Shown here piece by piece: positions 31,010 through 43,648 of a stretch of DNA of 64,000 nt. Source of the stretch: an uncultured Selenomonadaceae bacterium (GTDB lineage Bacteria > Bacillota > Negativicutes > Selenomonadales > Selenomonadaceae); NCBI GenBank assembly GCA_905233135.1, contig CAJOCQ010000011.1:62001-126000 (forward strand), written 5' to 3'. The notes beneath the pieces were generated by a model, which was not told where the DNA came from, did no database searches, and worked only from the letters and a program-made list of their open reading frames with translations. A program made the translations under genes and the position numbers. The stretch's first letter is position 1, and the number at the start of each line of letters is the position of its first letter.

Positions 31010-31225
31010 AAAGAGCGCACAAATTTAGTAAAAATTAATTTGAAAATGAAAAACCCGCCCGTCATTAAAGCCGCAGCGCGTACCAATGTTGAAGCGTTGT
31101 AAAAAGTAGAGGCCCCAAAGGGGGCCGCCTGTTACTACGTGCGTACTTGAACCGAGCGGCCCTGACGGGCGGGAAGTTTTTCTTTCTTTGGTACTTTTTT
31201 TCTTTTTCCAAAAAGAAAGAAAGTA
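31010..31225 (+). repeat. Composite intergenic element, copy B (core plus 3' hairpin, + orientation)
   Basis: The core is closed by an 11-bp stem, CCCGCCCGTCA (31054-31064) with TGACGGGCGGG (31163-31173), two pairs longer than copies A and C. Inside are GCCGCAGC, GAAGCGTTG, a GGCCCC-AAAG-GGGGCC hairpin, CCTGTTACTA and ACCGAGCGGCCC, all shared with A and C. The hairpin GTACTTTTTTTC...GAAAGAAAGTAC follows. The 5' G-rich modules are nearly absent. It ends about 50 bases before dapL. Confidence 0.78.
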
Positions 31226-31277
31226 CATTTACAATATTTAATAAAAAAATTTTAAAACTTTGAAAGGAAATTTTAAA

Positions 31278-32471
31278 TTGGCGAGAATAAACGAAAATTA
31301 TTTAAAACTGCCGCAAAATTATTTGTTTACCGAAATTGCGAGACGCGTAAAAATTTTTCAATCAGAAAATCCCAACGCCGAAATAATTAAACTTGGAATA
31401 GGCGACGTTACTCAACCTCTTCCAAAAGTTTGCCTTGACGCAATGAATAAAGCCGTTGCAGAAATGGGCAATGCTGAAACTTTTCGCGGCTACGGTCCCG
31501 AACAAGGTTATTTATTCCTGCGCGAAAAAATTGCGGAATGGAATTATAAAAAGCGCGGCTTAAATGTCAGCGCGGAAGAAATTTTTATTAGCGACGGTTC
31601 AAAATGCGATTGCGGCAACATTCAAGAAATTTTTAGCCTCGACAGCAAAATTGCCGTTGCCGACCCCGTTTACCCTGTTTACCTCGATTCAAATATTATG
31701 GCAGGGCGCACTGAAATAATTTATTTGCCCTGCACTGCCGAAAATAATTTTTCGCCCGCGCCGCCCGCAGAAAAAGTTGATTTAATTTACCTTTGTTCGC
31801 CGAATAATCCGACGGGTACAACTTTGGATAAAGCCGCGCTTGCAAATTGGATTGACTACGCCAAAAAAAATGACGCCGTGATTTTGTACGACGCCGCCTA
31901 CGCCGCTTACATTAGCGAAGAAAATATTCCACGCTCCATTTACGAAGTTGACGGCGCACGCGATGTTGCGATTGAATTTCGTTCATTTTCAAAAACGGCG
32001 GGATTTACGGGCACTCGTTGCGGCTATGTTGTCATTCCCGAAAATTTGTGCGGTACAACTTCAAGCGGCGAAAAAATTCCGCTCAAAAATCTTTGGCTGC
32101 GTCGTCAAAGCACAAAGTTTAACGGCACTGCTTACATTATCCAACGCGGCGCGGCGGCGATTTATTCTGACGAAGGACAGGCGCAAATTAAAACTTTGAT
32201 TGACTACTATATGATCAACGCCAAAATTATTCGCGCAGGATTGACGGCGGCGGGCTTTACTGTTTACGGCGGGATTAACGCGCCCTATATTTGGCTGAAG
32301 ACGCCGAATAATCTTTCAAGCTGGAATTTCTTTGACGAACTTTTAAAAAAATATAAAATTGTCGGCACGCCCGGCGCGGGCTTCGGTTCTTGCGGCGAAG
32401 GTTTTTTCAGGTTAACTTCCTTTGGCAGCCGCGAAAATACTTTGGCGGCTATGGAACGTTTAAAAAATTAA
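31278..32471 (+). CDS. dapL: LL-diaminopimelate aminotransferase
   Basis: 397 residues from TTG 31278, chosen because GAAAGGAAA lies eight bases upstream (TTG 31260 overlaps that site). Fold type I PLP aminotransferase with [11 protein letters not shown], the DapL-specific [25 protein letters not shown], and PLP-lysine motif [16 protein letters not shown]. It makes LL-diaminopimelate directly from tetrahydrodipicolinate, for lysine and peptidoglycan. Its last 12 bases overlap the convergent gene at 32460. Confidence 0.94.
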   Translation: MARINENYLKLPQNYLFTEIARRVKIFQSENPNAEIIKLGIGDVTQPLPKVCLDAMNKAVAEMGNAETFRGYGPEQGYLFLREKIAEWNYKKRGLNVSAEEIFISDGSKCDCGNIQEIFSLDSKIAVADPVYPVYLDSNIMAGRTEIIYLPCTAENNFSPAPPAEKVDLIYLCSPNNPTGTTLDKAALANWIDYAKKNDAVILYDAAYAAYISEENIPRSIYEVDGARDVAIEFRSFSKTAGFTGTRCGYVVIPENLCGTTSSGEKIPLKNLWLRRQSTKFNGTAYIIQRGAAAIYSDEGQAQIKTLIDYYMINAKIIRAGLTAAGFTVYGGINAPYIWLKTPNNLSSWNFFDELLKKYKIVGTPGAGFGSCGEGFFRLTSFGSRENTLAAMERLKN

Positions 32472-32747
32472 TTCGGCAGAAATATTTTCAAACTTCTGCA
32501 TAACTTCACGAAAAATTTTTATCAATTTGGCGTTAGCCTTGACGTACAAAATTTTTTCCTTGAGTTCAAAAACGCAGTAGGGATTTTCGGCAGTACCGCT
32601 GCGCAAAAAATTCATACGCCGCCATTTGTAGCAATTCAAATACAGAAAAAATTCTTGCTTAAGGCGGCGATTTAATTTTTCATCGTTGGGACAATTCAGC
32701 TCTTCAAATTGTACAGATTTTATAAATGGAAAATTCACGGCTTGCAT
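32460..32747 (-). CDS. Hypothetical protein
   Basis: 95 residues from ATG 32747, which has a GGAGGTTACGAA ribosome site; the frame extends to 32807 without a start signal. Basic and aromatic ([18 protein letters not shown]), without membrane segment. Not recognised. A terminator hairpin separates it from the operon at 32816-35602. Confidence 0.65.
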   Translation of the reverse strand: MQAVNFPFIKSVQFEELNCPNDEKLNRRLKQEFFLYLNCYKWRRMNFLRSGTAENPYCVFELKEKILYVKANAKLIKIFREVMQKFENISAELIF

Positions 32748-32761
32748 TTCGTAACCTCCAA

Positions 32762-32801
32762 TAAAAAATCCCCAATGCAAAAGTTGGGGATTAATTTTTT
32801 T
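32762..32801 (-). terminator. Terminator of the 32816-35602 operon
   Basis: Stem ATCCCCAA/TTGGGGAT with an 8-base loop and T/A-rich flanks on both sides; it can work on either strand, and on the minus strand it follows the operon. Confidence 0.8.
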
Positions 32802-32815
32802 GCTCAAAATATTTT

Positions 32816-33820
32816 TTACAAGCTGGAAAGTAACGCCTGTCCTTTTTCAAGTGCTTTCCGCGTTTCGTACTCGTTTAAAGTGCCGTCTTCTTTCAAAAGT
32901 GAAGTATCAAGCACAATCTTAACAGTTTGTGCAAGGTTCACCGACTTCATAACTATATTTCTTGCTTTTTCGTTGTAATTGCGAAAATCATAGCCGACAA
33001 AATCTAAAACGTCTTTCATTCTGTCAACCGCAGAATAAAATCTTATGTTTAAATCGTCCAGACAATTATCAATTTGATTGGCGCGGGCTTTAATTCCGTC
33101 AAGCGTCGTACAAATATTTTTGCCTTCCTGCTCAAATTTTCTTGCCATATCCATATTGGAGCGCGCGTCATTTAAAGCTTTTTCAGCCTTCGACGCCATA
33201 AACGCGCCGCCGATAGCCAATGCGGGACCTGCAACAATTCCGCCGAGTACAGCCATTCCGCCCGCCATTCCGAAACCGCCCGCAGAAAGTGCGCCGCCGC
33301 CGAGCCAAGCCAAAGTTGCATTTGTAGCAGCCGCGCCGCTTAACGTGCCAATAGCAGTTCCCGTGCTTGCAACGCCGATTGTAGTTGCCAAGCTGCCCGC
33401 GCCTATTGCCGCCAAGCCGCCCGCCGCAAGTCCGCCGCCTGCGCCCGTTGCCAATTCTTTTGCCTTGAAACTTGTATTTTTCATATCGATAAATTCGGGG
33501 CTGTTGGGATTAAAGCCGCGCAATTCTTCCATTCCTACGCTGTTTTGAAAATCGATATTTTTAATTTGCGAAAAATTGTCAACAAAATTTTTCATCGTGG
33601 TTGAACAGATTTTAATTTTATTTTTGCCGAGATTTTCAATAACGGTGTTTGTACTTTCCCTTGCGTAATCTATTTTCTTTTTTGTTTCGTCAAAAATTTC
33701 TTGAGCATTTTTGTTAATACTTTGCGCTTTATTCATATCGCTTTTGGCGTCGAGCCCTTTTTTGACGCCGTAAGCACCCGCAGCGGCGGCAAGTCCGCCC
33801 AAAATAAACGGTATAGGCAT
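32816..33820 (-). CDS. Uncharacterised protein with Gly/Ala-rich hydrophobic core
   Basis: 334 residues. A short hydrophobic N-terminus (PFILGGLAAAAGAYGVKKG), a coiled-coil-like helical region (about 25-110), then about 90 residues rich in Gly and Ala (GGLAAGGLAAIGAGSLATTIG; ATLAWLGGGALSAGGFGMAG; VLGGIVAGPALAIGG) that could form membrane hairpins, then a second long helical region. The motif TNATLAWLGGG..AGG recalls a widespread bacterial family of unknown function (memory, not a search). The layout resembles membrane-inserting helical proteins. It lies 12 bases after the 452-residue gene and is probably co-expressed with it. Confidence 0.75.
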   Translation of the reverse strand: MPIPFILGGLAAAAGAYGVKKGLDAKSDMNKAQSINKNAQEIFDETKKKIDYARESTNTVIENLGKNKIKICSTTMKNFVDNFSQIKNIDFQNSVGMEELRGFNPNSPEFIDMKNTSFKAKELATGAGGGLAAGGLAAIGAGSLATTIGVASTGTAIGTLSGAAATNATLAWLGGGALSAGGFGMAGGMAVLGGIVAGPALAIGGAFMASKAEKALNDARSNMDMARKFEQEGKNICTTLDGIKARANQIDNCLDDLNIRFYSAVDRMKDVLDFVGYDFRNYNEKARNIVMKSVNLAQTVKIVLDTSLLKEDGTLNEYETRKALEKGQALLSSL

Positions 33821-33832
33821 AATAATTCCTCC

Positions 33833-35191
33833 CTAAAGTACAAAAACTGAATTCTTATCCAACATAAATTTATCAAATTCGGCGCGGTTTTTAAATTGCA
33901 ATTCTCCGCCAAATTCCATAGCAATTTCATTGAGCGCGGCACTCATAGCCGTCATATCGTCGTTACGAATTGCCTCATCAAAATCATTCAAACTTTTATC
34001 AATGACTGCTTGACGATTGGAGAGAAACTGCGCGACTTTCCTTTCAAATTCCAGCCGCTGAATTTCCATTTCTCTAATAGATTCTTCGCAAAAAGCGTGA
34101 ATAATTTCGTAGCGTTTACGCGAAATTTCAGCTTCTTTGAATGACTGTAAAATTTTTCCAATGGAAGAGTTGAGCAAATTCGACGCCAAATATTTTACAG
34201 CATTACCAATAACCGCGCCTGCCGCAGGACCGCCAAACGCATTACCTAAACCTTCAGCAATTTTGCCTACGCCCTCAACTACAAATTCCATTCCGCGCCC
34301 TACAAAACTAATTATAAATTCTTTGCCGGAAATTTCGCCGTCAATCATTCGCATAAAATCATTTCCAATGTCAATCATTAAAGCTGCCATTTTAATCAGC
34401 GTGTTTGATTTTGCCAACTTGCCAAGCGTTGAAGTTGCACCTTCGCGCAGGAATTTATTTTGAATTTCTTTTTCGGCAAGTTTTGAAAGGTCGTTTATAG
34501 CATTTTTTACAAGTTCTTCGCTCTGTTTTTTCGTGTAAGTAACGGCAGAATTTTTGGCGGTGTTTAAAGCAATATCTTTCGCCGCGTCGCCGAAATTTTT
34601 TTTGCCGTCAAGCAAATCCATAACGTTATCGGTAATTTGAAAAGCAAATTCATCTGCAACCAAATTTGTACCGTCGCGCAGATTTTTATTTTTGGCACGG
34701 GAGCCGCGCCCTTTGAATTTTAAATTTTTATAAATGTTGTTGCCTAAATCTTTGCTGAAAATTTTTGCTTGTTCGTTAACGTAATTTTGAAAATGACTTT
34801 TGGCGATTGTAGAAAGTTCCGACTTAACTGCGTCGAGAGAATTACCGCTGCAAAGTGATTCAATCCCCCTGTGCGAAATTTCCTGCAAGGCGGCAGAAAT
34901 TGCGTCATAAGTTTTACCGCGCGGCAATTCGTTGCAAACTTTTTTCAAAGCGGCGTCCGCGTAGTGATTCGCCAAAAATACCGAAGTTTCATACGCGCCG
35001 CGCTCCAAATGTTTTTGATAATCCTGCCCGTTAATTGTGGCGTCGATACCTTCGGCGGCAATATTTTTCATACGCGCAATAAAATCTTTTTTGGCGGCGT
35101 CATCGGGCAGGCGGCGCGCTATATTTTCAACGGCATTTTCTGCGATTTTATACGCGCCTTCAGAAATTTTTTGTTTAATAAAATCTTCCAT
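33833..35191 (-). CDS. Uncharacterised helical protein, partner of the Gly/Ala-rich protein
   Basis: 452 residues, almost entirely predicted helix. N-terminal part (1-150) is amphipathic, with repeated Ala/Lys/Glu-rich helices. A basic linker GRGSRAKNKN lies near residue 165. One hydrophobic Gly/Ala segment (VGKIAEGLGNAFGGPAAGAV, about 315-345) is followed by a coiled coil (EMEIQRLEFERKVAQFLSNR). A good ribosome site (GAGGTGAATCT) precedes the ATG. No family recognised. The shared Gly/Ala hairpin with its neighbour suggests a two-component membrane complex; that is inference. Confidence 0.75.
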   Translation of the reverse strand: MEDFIKQKISEGAYKIAENAVENIARRLPDDAAKKDFIARMKNIAAEGIDATINGQDYQKHLERGAYETSVFLANHYADAALKKVCNELPRGKTYDAISAALQEISHRGIESLCSGNSLDAVKSELSTIAKSHFQNYVNEQAKIFSKDLGNNIYKNLKFKGRGSRAKNKNLRDGTNLVADEFAFQITDNVMDLLDGKKNFGDAAKDIALNTAKNSAVTYTKKQSEELVKNAINDLSKLAEKEIQNKFLREGATSTLGKLAKSNTLIKMAALMIDIGNDFMRMIDGEISGKEFIISFVGRGMEFVVEGVGKIAEGLGNAFGGPAAGAVIGNAVKYLASNLLNSSIGKILQSFKEAEISRKRYEIIHAFCEESIREMEIQRLEFERKVAQFLSNRQAVIDKSLNDFDEAIRNDDMTAMSAALNEIAMEFGGELQFKNRAEFDKFMLDKNSVFVL

Positions 35192-35206
35192 AGATTCACC
35201 TCGATT

Positions 35207-35329
35207 CTAAATTTTTGTGATAATTTTATGAGCGGCGGATTTGGTAAGAGCCTTTCTGAAACTGAGCGCGGATTTAACTTCCTCTTCAGAAAGATAAGGC
35301 AAGGGTTGCCCCATTGCCTCTGCGCGCAT
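35207..35329 (-). CDS. 40-residue ORF in frame after the stop of the 82-residue gene
   Basis: After the TAA at 35354-35356 the same frame stays open for 48 more codons, containing ATG 35329 and a protein-like sequence (MGQPLPYLSEEEVKSALSFR) to TAG. No clear ribosome site. Either a small separate gene or the cut-off C-terminus of the 82-residue protein after a nonsense change or by readthrough. Confidence 0.4.
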   Translation of the reverse strand: MRAEAMGQPLPYLSEEEVKSALSFRKALTKSAAHKIITKI

Positions 35330-35353
35330 CGCTTCACGGCAGGCAATTTCTAA

Positions 35354-35602
35354 TTATTGAAGTTTCGCCAAAACTTTTTGAGATTTAAAAATATCAAAAG
35401 TTTCTTTAGCGACGGCAACAGATTTTTTTGCAACGTCGGTAATATTTGCGGATTTAATTTTTTCGGTAACTTTGGCGACTTTTTCAGATTTTAAAACTTT
35501 TTCGATATTTTTTTCATCAGATAAAAATTTTTCAGCTTTATCTGCGACAATTTTTGCGGCTTTTTTGCCGGCAGTGCTTGAAATTTTTTTCAATAAACCC
35601 AT
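35354..35602 (-). CDS. Small Lys/Ala-rich helical protein, first gene of the operon
   Basis: 82 residues, amphipathic and basic (KKISSTAGKKAAKIVADKAE; KVLKSEKVAKVTEKIKSA). Ribosome site AGGAGTATTGAA. It is the promoter-proximal gene of the 35602 to 32816 operon, downstream of a promoter with a G9 spacer tract. Not recognised; the composition resembles small helical proteins that bind nucleic acid or membranes. Confidence 0.7.
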   Translation of the reverse strand: MGLLKKISSTAGKKAAKIVADKAEKFLSDEKNIEKVLKSEKVAKVTEKIKSANITDVAKKSVAVAKETFDIFKSQKVLAKLQ

Positions 35603-35636
35603 TTCAATACTCCTAAAAAAATTTTACTTAACCCCT

Positions 35637-35667
35637 ACTATACCCCCCCCCATTTTGGTTTTGTCAA
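35637..35667 (-). promoter_or_regulatory. Promoter with G9 homopolymer in a 19-bp spacer
   Basis: On the minus strand TTGACA (35667-35662), a 19-base spacer ending in nine G (35651-35643), and TATAGT (35642-35637), about 35 bases before the 82-residue gene. Loss of two G would give the optimal 17-bp spacing, the arrangement of slippage-controlled phase-variable promoters. Confidence 0.65.
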
Positions 35668-35685
35668 GCATTTTTTTCTGTAACG

Positions 35686-35716
35686 CAAAAAAGGCTCTGA
35701 AAAACTTCCAGAACCT
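35686..35716 (-). terminator. Terminator after tRNA-Arg
   Basis: On the minus strand AAGGTTCTG, a 9-base loop, CAGAGCCTT, then T run. Confidence 0.8.
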
Positions 35717-35731
35717 TGCTAATTTCAATAT

Positions 35732-35808
<77 letters not shown>

Positions 35809-35824
35809 TTTTAAAAGCTTTTTT

Positions 35825-35853
35825 ATTATAGCGGCTGAATTTTATTTTGTCAA
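35825..35853 (-). promoter_or_regulatory. Promoter of tRNA-Arg, overlapping the end of plsC
   Basis: On the minus strand TTGACA, 17 bases, TATAAT: a consensus promoter. The -35 lies inside the last codons of plsC. Confidence 0.85.
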
Positions 35854-36450
35854 ATTTTCGCCGACAATTTTTAACTTGGCAACTTCAGCCATAATATCTT
35901 GCGCGAAATTTGCAAGTTCATCTTTATCTTTAGCGTTGCCGTTGAAATAAATCGGCTTGCCGTAAACAATAGCCAAGCGCGGAAATTTTGTTTCGGCGGA
36001 AAAAATTTTATTGGTGTTGACGAGTGCCGCAGGAATAATCGGAACTTTCGTCATTGACGCAATTAAACTGACGCCCGATTCAGCTTTTCCGATTTTGCCT
36101 GTCTTACTGCGCGTGCCTTCGGGGAAAAGTCCCAAACATTCGCCGCTTTTTAAAATTTTCACGGCGTTTTTAATAGCGTTTTTATCAGCCGCGCCTCGTT
36201 TTACGGGGAAAACGTGCAACGCCCTGATTGCCGCCGCAAAAATCGGATTTTTAAAAAGTTCTTCCTTCGCCATATAGCAAACTTCGCGCTCAATGAAAGT
36301 TGCCAAAATCGGCGGATCCCAATTACTTACGTGATTAGCCGAAAGAATAAAGCCGCCGCTTGCAGGAAGATTTTCACTGCCAATAATTTTGGGGCGAAAC
36401 ATAATCCCGAAAATTATTCTGAAAATAAATCTTGTCAATTTGTAGAACAT
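35842..36450 (-). CDS. plsC: 1-acyl-sn-glycerol-3-phosphate acyltransferase
   Basis: 202 residues. N-terminal hydrophobic anchor (FIFRIIFGIMFRP), acyltransferase motif I NHVSNWDPP (catalytic His and Asp), and motif III LFPEGTRSKTG. It transfers an acyl chain to lysophosphatidic acid at the membrane. Its start overlaps the cmk end by 16 bases, so the genes are translationally coupled; the cmk-plsC order is common in Firmicutes. Confidence 0.92.
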   Translation of the reverse strand: MFYKLTRFIFRIIFGIMFRPKIIGSENLPASGGFILSANHVSNWDPPILATFIEREVCYMAKEELFKNPIFAAAIRALHVFPVKRGAADKNAIKNAVKILKSGECLGLFPEGTRSKTGKIGKAESGVSLIASMTKVPIIPAALVNTNKIFSAETKFPRLAIVYGKPIYFNGNAKDKDELANFAQDIMAEVAKLKIVGENLTK

Positions 36451-37070
36451 AACGTTAAAATTTTCCCTGCCACTTCGTCAATAGTTAAATTTGTTGAATC
36501 AATCAAAATTGCGTCTTCGGCTTGTTTGAGCGGTGCAATTTCCCGTTCGCTGTCCTGTTTATCACGCAGGGCAATTTCTTTTTTTATTGCGTCAAAATTT
36601 ACTTCTTGCCCCTTCGCCTGCAATTCTTCAAAACGCCGCCGCGCCCTTTCTTCAATCGACGCCGTTAAAAAAATTTTCAAATCGGCATTGGGCAAAACTT
36701 GAGTGCCAATGTCGCGCCCGTCCATAATTACAGAGCCGCGCGTTGCCATTTTGCGTTGCAGTTCGGTTAATTTTTTCCGTACGAATGGAAATTTTGAAAC
36801 GTCAGAGGCAAGCTTGCTGATTTCGGGCGTGCGAATTTCTTTTGTAACTTCCGCGCCGTCCAAAAATACGCGCGCCCTGTCGTCGAGTTCAATTTCTGTA
36901 TTGTCGATAATGTCAACCAAATCTTCACAACTGCGCGAAGATTTTAAAGCAACGGCGCGATACATTGCGCCCGTATCAATGTAGGTGTAGCCGAGTTTTG
37001 CCGCCACGATTTTTGAAACGGTACTTTTGCCTGCGCCTGCAGGTCCGTCAACCGCAATTATTTTTTTCAT
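36435..37070 (-). CDS. cmk: Cytidylate kinase
   Basis: 211 residues with P-loop DGPAGAGKSTVSK, YIDTGAMYRAVAL, VIMDGRDIGTQVLPNAD and LRDKQDSEREIAPL, all standard for bacterial CMP kinase. It phosphorylates CMP and dCMP. Upstream of plsC. Confidence 0.96.
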   Translation of the reverse strand: MKKIIAVDGPAGAGKSTVSKIVAAKLGYTYIDTGAMYRAVALKSSRSCEDLVDIIDNTEIELDDRARVFLDGAEVTKEIRTPEISKLASDVSKFPFVRKKLTELQRKMATRGSVIMDGRDIGTQVLPNADLKIFLTASIEERARRRFEELQAKGQEVNFDAIKKEIALRDKQDSEREIAPLKQAEDAILIDSTNLTIDEVAGKILTLCSTN

Positions 37071-37124
37071 TCTTTAAACTCCTTTTTTATAGGTTTTAGA
37101 AAGTATTTAAGAATTTATTTTTTT

Positions 37125-37352
37125 TTGTTAATGCGGTTTTTCTTTCTTTAGAAGAAAGAAAAGCCGCCTAAAAGAAAGAATCGCCGCCCGCTAGCGCACC
37201 ATTGGTTGCAGAAATTGCAAACGCCCAAGCGGTTCAACAAAGTAAGACGTGCGCGAATGTGTTAGAAAAGTGCATAAGCGGGCGGCTTTTTAAGTACGAT
37301 TAGCGGCGCATCCTGCGCAACTACGAGGTGCGCGTCCGTGCGCACCTCTTTT
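37125..37352 (-). repeat. Composite intergenic element, copy E (reverse orientation, divergent core)
   Basis: This fills the cmk-aroA gap (37071-37377). From the left: TTTCTTTC/GAAAGAAA hairpin (37139-37160), a core closed by GCCGCCCGCT (37193-37202) and AGCGGGCGGC (37277-37286), a GCGCATCCTGCGC palindrome (about 37304-37318) and a hairpin GAGGTGCGC...GCGCACCTC (37324-37347). Module order is the reverse of copies A and C. The core interior is not alignable with them by eye. No gene seen. Confidence 0.7.
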
Positions 37353-37377
37353 TTTTATTTATCAACATAAAATATTT

Positions 37378-38658
37378 TCAGTTTAACAGCGTTGTAAAAA
37401 AATTCGGATATGAAATTTTCACGCAGTCCGCGTCATCAATTTGAACGCCTTCAGCCGCCGCACCAAAAATCGAAAGTGCCATTGCCATTCTATGGTCGGC
37501 AAAAGTTTTACATTCGGCGAAAAATTTTTTGTTGCCGCCGTGAATTGTCAAAGAATTTTCGGTAGCCTCAAAACTTTTTGGCGAAATTTTATTAAACTCT
37601 GCGACAATAGCAGCGAGCCTGTCAGTTTCCTTGACGCGCAATTCGCCAACGTCATTAATAATTGTATCGCCTTCAGCGAACGCCGCTGCAACTGCAAGCG
37701 CGGGAATTTCATCAATCAGGCGCGGAATAATTTCGCCGCCAAATTCCACGCCGCGCAAATTGGAACTTGTAACAAGCAAATCTGCAAAAAGTTCGCCGCC
37801 GCTTTCCTGCGCGTTTAAAATTTCAATCTGTGCGCCCATTTTTTTTAGAATGTCAATAATTCCCGTGCGCGTTTCGTTAATCCCGACGTTTTTAATTTTG
37901 ACGCGGGAATTTTTTAAAATCGTTGCAAGTACAAGCCAATAAGCCGCCGAGCTTATATCGCCCGGCACGATAATTTTTGCGGGCGCGATTAAACTTTCGG
38001 CGGGAAAAATTTTTATTTCGTTGCCTGCAGTTTGAATATTTGCGCCGAATGACTTTAACATTTTTTCTGTATGGTTTCTGGAAGGGTACGGCTCAATAAT
38101 TGTTGTAGGAGTTTCTGCGTACAGCGCGGCTAAAATTATTGCTGATTTTACCTGTGCGCTTGCAACGGGCATTTTGTAAGTTATACCGCGCAATTTTTTT
38201 TGCGGCTTGAGTACGGTTATCGGCAAATTTTTATTGTCATTGCGCCCGAAGATTGACGCGCCCATTTCTGCAAGCGGTTTAATCACTCTTGCCATTGGGC
38301 GTTTTTTTAATGAATCATCGCCCGTAAAAGTTACCAAAAAATTTTGCGGCGAAGTAAGTCCCAATAAAAGCCTTAAAGTTGTTCCCGAATTGCCTGCGTC
38401 CAAAATATTTTCAGGCTCGCGCAGTCCGAAAAGCCCTTTGCCCGTTACAAAAACTTTTTCGCCAGCAATTTTAATATCGACGCCTAAATTTTTCATACAG
38501 GCAACAGTTGAAAGACAATCTGCGCCCGACAAAAAATTTTCTATTTCGACGGTTGAATTTCCTAAACTCGCAAGCATTATTGCGCGGTGCGAAATTGATT
38601 TATCGCCCGGTATAAAAATTTCTTCGCGCAGATTTTTTATCGGCAAAATTTTTTTCAT
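37378..38658 (-). CDS. aroA: 3-phosphoshikimate 1-carboxyvinyltransferase (EPSP synthase)
   Basis: 426 residues from ATG 38658, placed after GAGAGGAAA; the frame extends to 38700 without a start signal. Signatures: GDKSISHRAIML, DAGNSGTTLRLLLGL, KKRPMARVIKPL, and the closing ADHRMAMALSIFG. It joins shikimate-3-phosphate and phosphoenolpyruvate in aromatic amino acid synthesis. Confidence 0.95.
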   Translation of the reverse strand: MKKILPIKNLREEIFIPGDKSISHRAIMLASLGNSTVEIENFLSGADCLSTVACMKNLGVDIKIAGEKVFVTGKGLFGLREPENILDAGNSGTTLRLLLGLTSPQNFLVTFTGDDSLKKRPMARVIKPLAEMGASIFGRNDNKNLPITVLKPQKKLRGITYKMPVASAQVKSAIILAALYAETPTTIIEPYPSRNHTEKMLKSFGANIQTAGNEIKIFPAESLIAPAKIIVPGDISSAAYWLVLATILKNSRVKIKNVGINETRTGIIDILKKMGAQIEILNAQESGGELFADLLVTSSNLRGVEFGGEIIPRLIDEIPALAVAAAFAEGDTIINDVGELRVKETDRLAAIVAEFNKISPKSFEATENSLTIHGGNKKFFAECKTFADHRMAMALSIFGAAAEGVQIDDADCVKISYPNFFTTLLN

Positions 38659-38688
38659 AAAAAAATTTCCTCTCAAAAATTTTTGCAA

Positions 38689-38697
38689 ATTATACCA
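38689..38697 (-). promoter_or_regulatory. Extended -10 promoter of aroA
   Basis: On the minus strand TGGTATAAT, about 30 bases upstream of the ATG. Confidence 0.6.
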
Positions 38698-38703
38698 CAA
38701 ATA

Positions 38704-38744
38704 AAAAATCCCCGCTACAGTTTTACCTGCAACGGGAATTTTTT
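38704..38744 (-). terminator. Terminator of the pcrA-ligA operon
   Basis: On the minus strand TTCCCGTTGCAG, short loop, CTGTAGCGGGGA, then T6. Confidence 0.85.
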
Positions 38745-38778
38745 ACATTCAAATTTTAAAAATAAGGATTTTTAAAAT

Positions 38779-39096
38779 TTATTTTTTATCAAAATCTTTG
38801 GCAACGCGCCAACCTAAATCTTCAGTTTGTTCAGAGGCTTTAACAGCTGTAAAAATTCTCGACGGCGGCAACAGCCAACGCGCCGCCTCCATTATTATAC
38901 TTCCACTCAAAGAATAATTGACGATTGACGCAGCAACTGTTTTTGACATTGAAACGCCGAAAACGTCTGCAAGTTCCAAAACCATTGTAATTTGTACCGC
39001 TTTAACCGCAATTTCTGAAACTGCGCCGGCGGCAAGCGCAGAATGTGACGCAGTTGAAATTATACTTTCACAACGGCTTTTTTGATAGTCTGTCAT
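38779..39096 (-). CDS. Small hydrophobic protein, DUF697-like
   Basis: 105 residues from ATG 39096, directly after the ligA stop (TAAAATG) and therefore coupled to it. A long hydrophobic helical stretch (VSEIAVKAVQITMVLELADV, then FGVSMSKTVAASIV) with the order of a DUF697-type membrane domain. Distant resemblance; function unknown. It is the last gene of the pcrA-ligA operon. Confidence 0.65.
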   Translation of the reverse strand: MTDYQKSRCESIISTASHSALAAGAVSEIAVKAVQITMVLELADVFGVSMSKTVAASIVNYSLSGSIIMEAARWLLPPSRIFTAVKASEQTEDLGWRVAKDFDKK

Positions 39097-39097
39097 T

Positions 39098-43362
<4,265 letters not shown>

Positions 43363-43429
43363 AAAATTTTCCTCCTTTGGAATTGGATTTTATATCTGTC
43401 TTATTAAAGTTATTTATTTTATTTTTAAA

Positions 43430-43605
43430 TGTTCTTTCTTTTTTCCGAAGCAAAAAAAGAAAGAACCAAAAAAAAAGTGCTTTTACAGAAATTGCGCCCG
43501 TTCAACTTTTTTCGCGTCGAGCGTTGCAGCAAGTGTACTTCTTCGCCGCGTTTTATTTTAGTTGCAACAAGGTAAGTAAGCGACAAAAAAAGGCGTGAAC
43601 GGGCG
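43430..43605 (-). repeat. Composite intergenic element, copy D (reverse orientation)
   Basis: Upstream of pcrA. Read on the minus strand: a core closed by CGCCCGTTCA/TGAACGGGCG (43495-43504 and 43596-43605), then AAAAGCACTT and a GTTCTTTC...GAAAGAAC hairpin (43432-43466), the same 3' module as copies A and C. The closing stem differs from theirs by one inserted T:A pair, with both strands changed. The core interior differs. Confidence 0.72.
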
Positions 43606-43648
43606 ATTTGCACCATTTTTATTTTTTTATTTTAATTACCTCTTGCCT

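Noticed and set aside
33078-33548. A 156-codon plus-strand ORF opposite the Gly/Ala-rich gene
   Set aside because: It is the antisense of GC-rich Gly/Ala codons (Pro/Ala-rich product), without ribosome site; a shadow.
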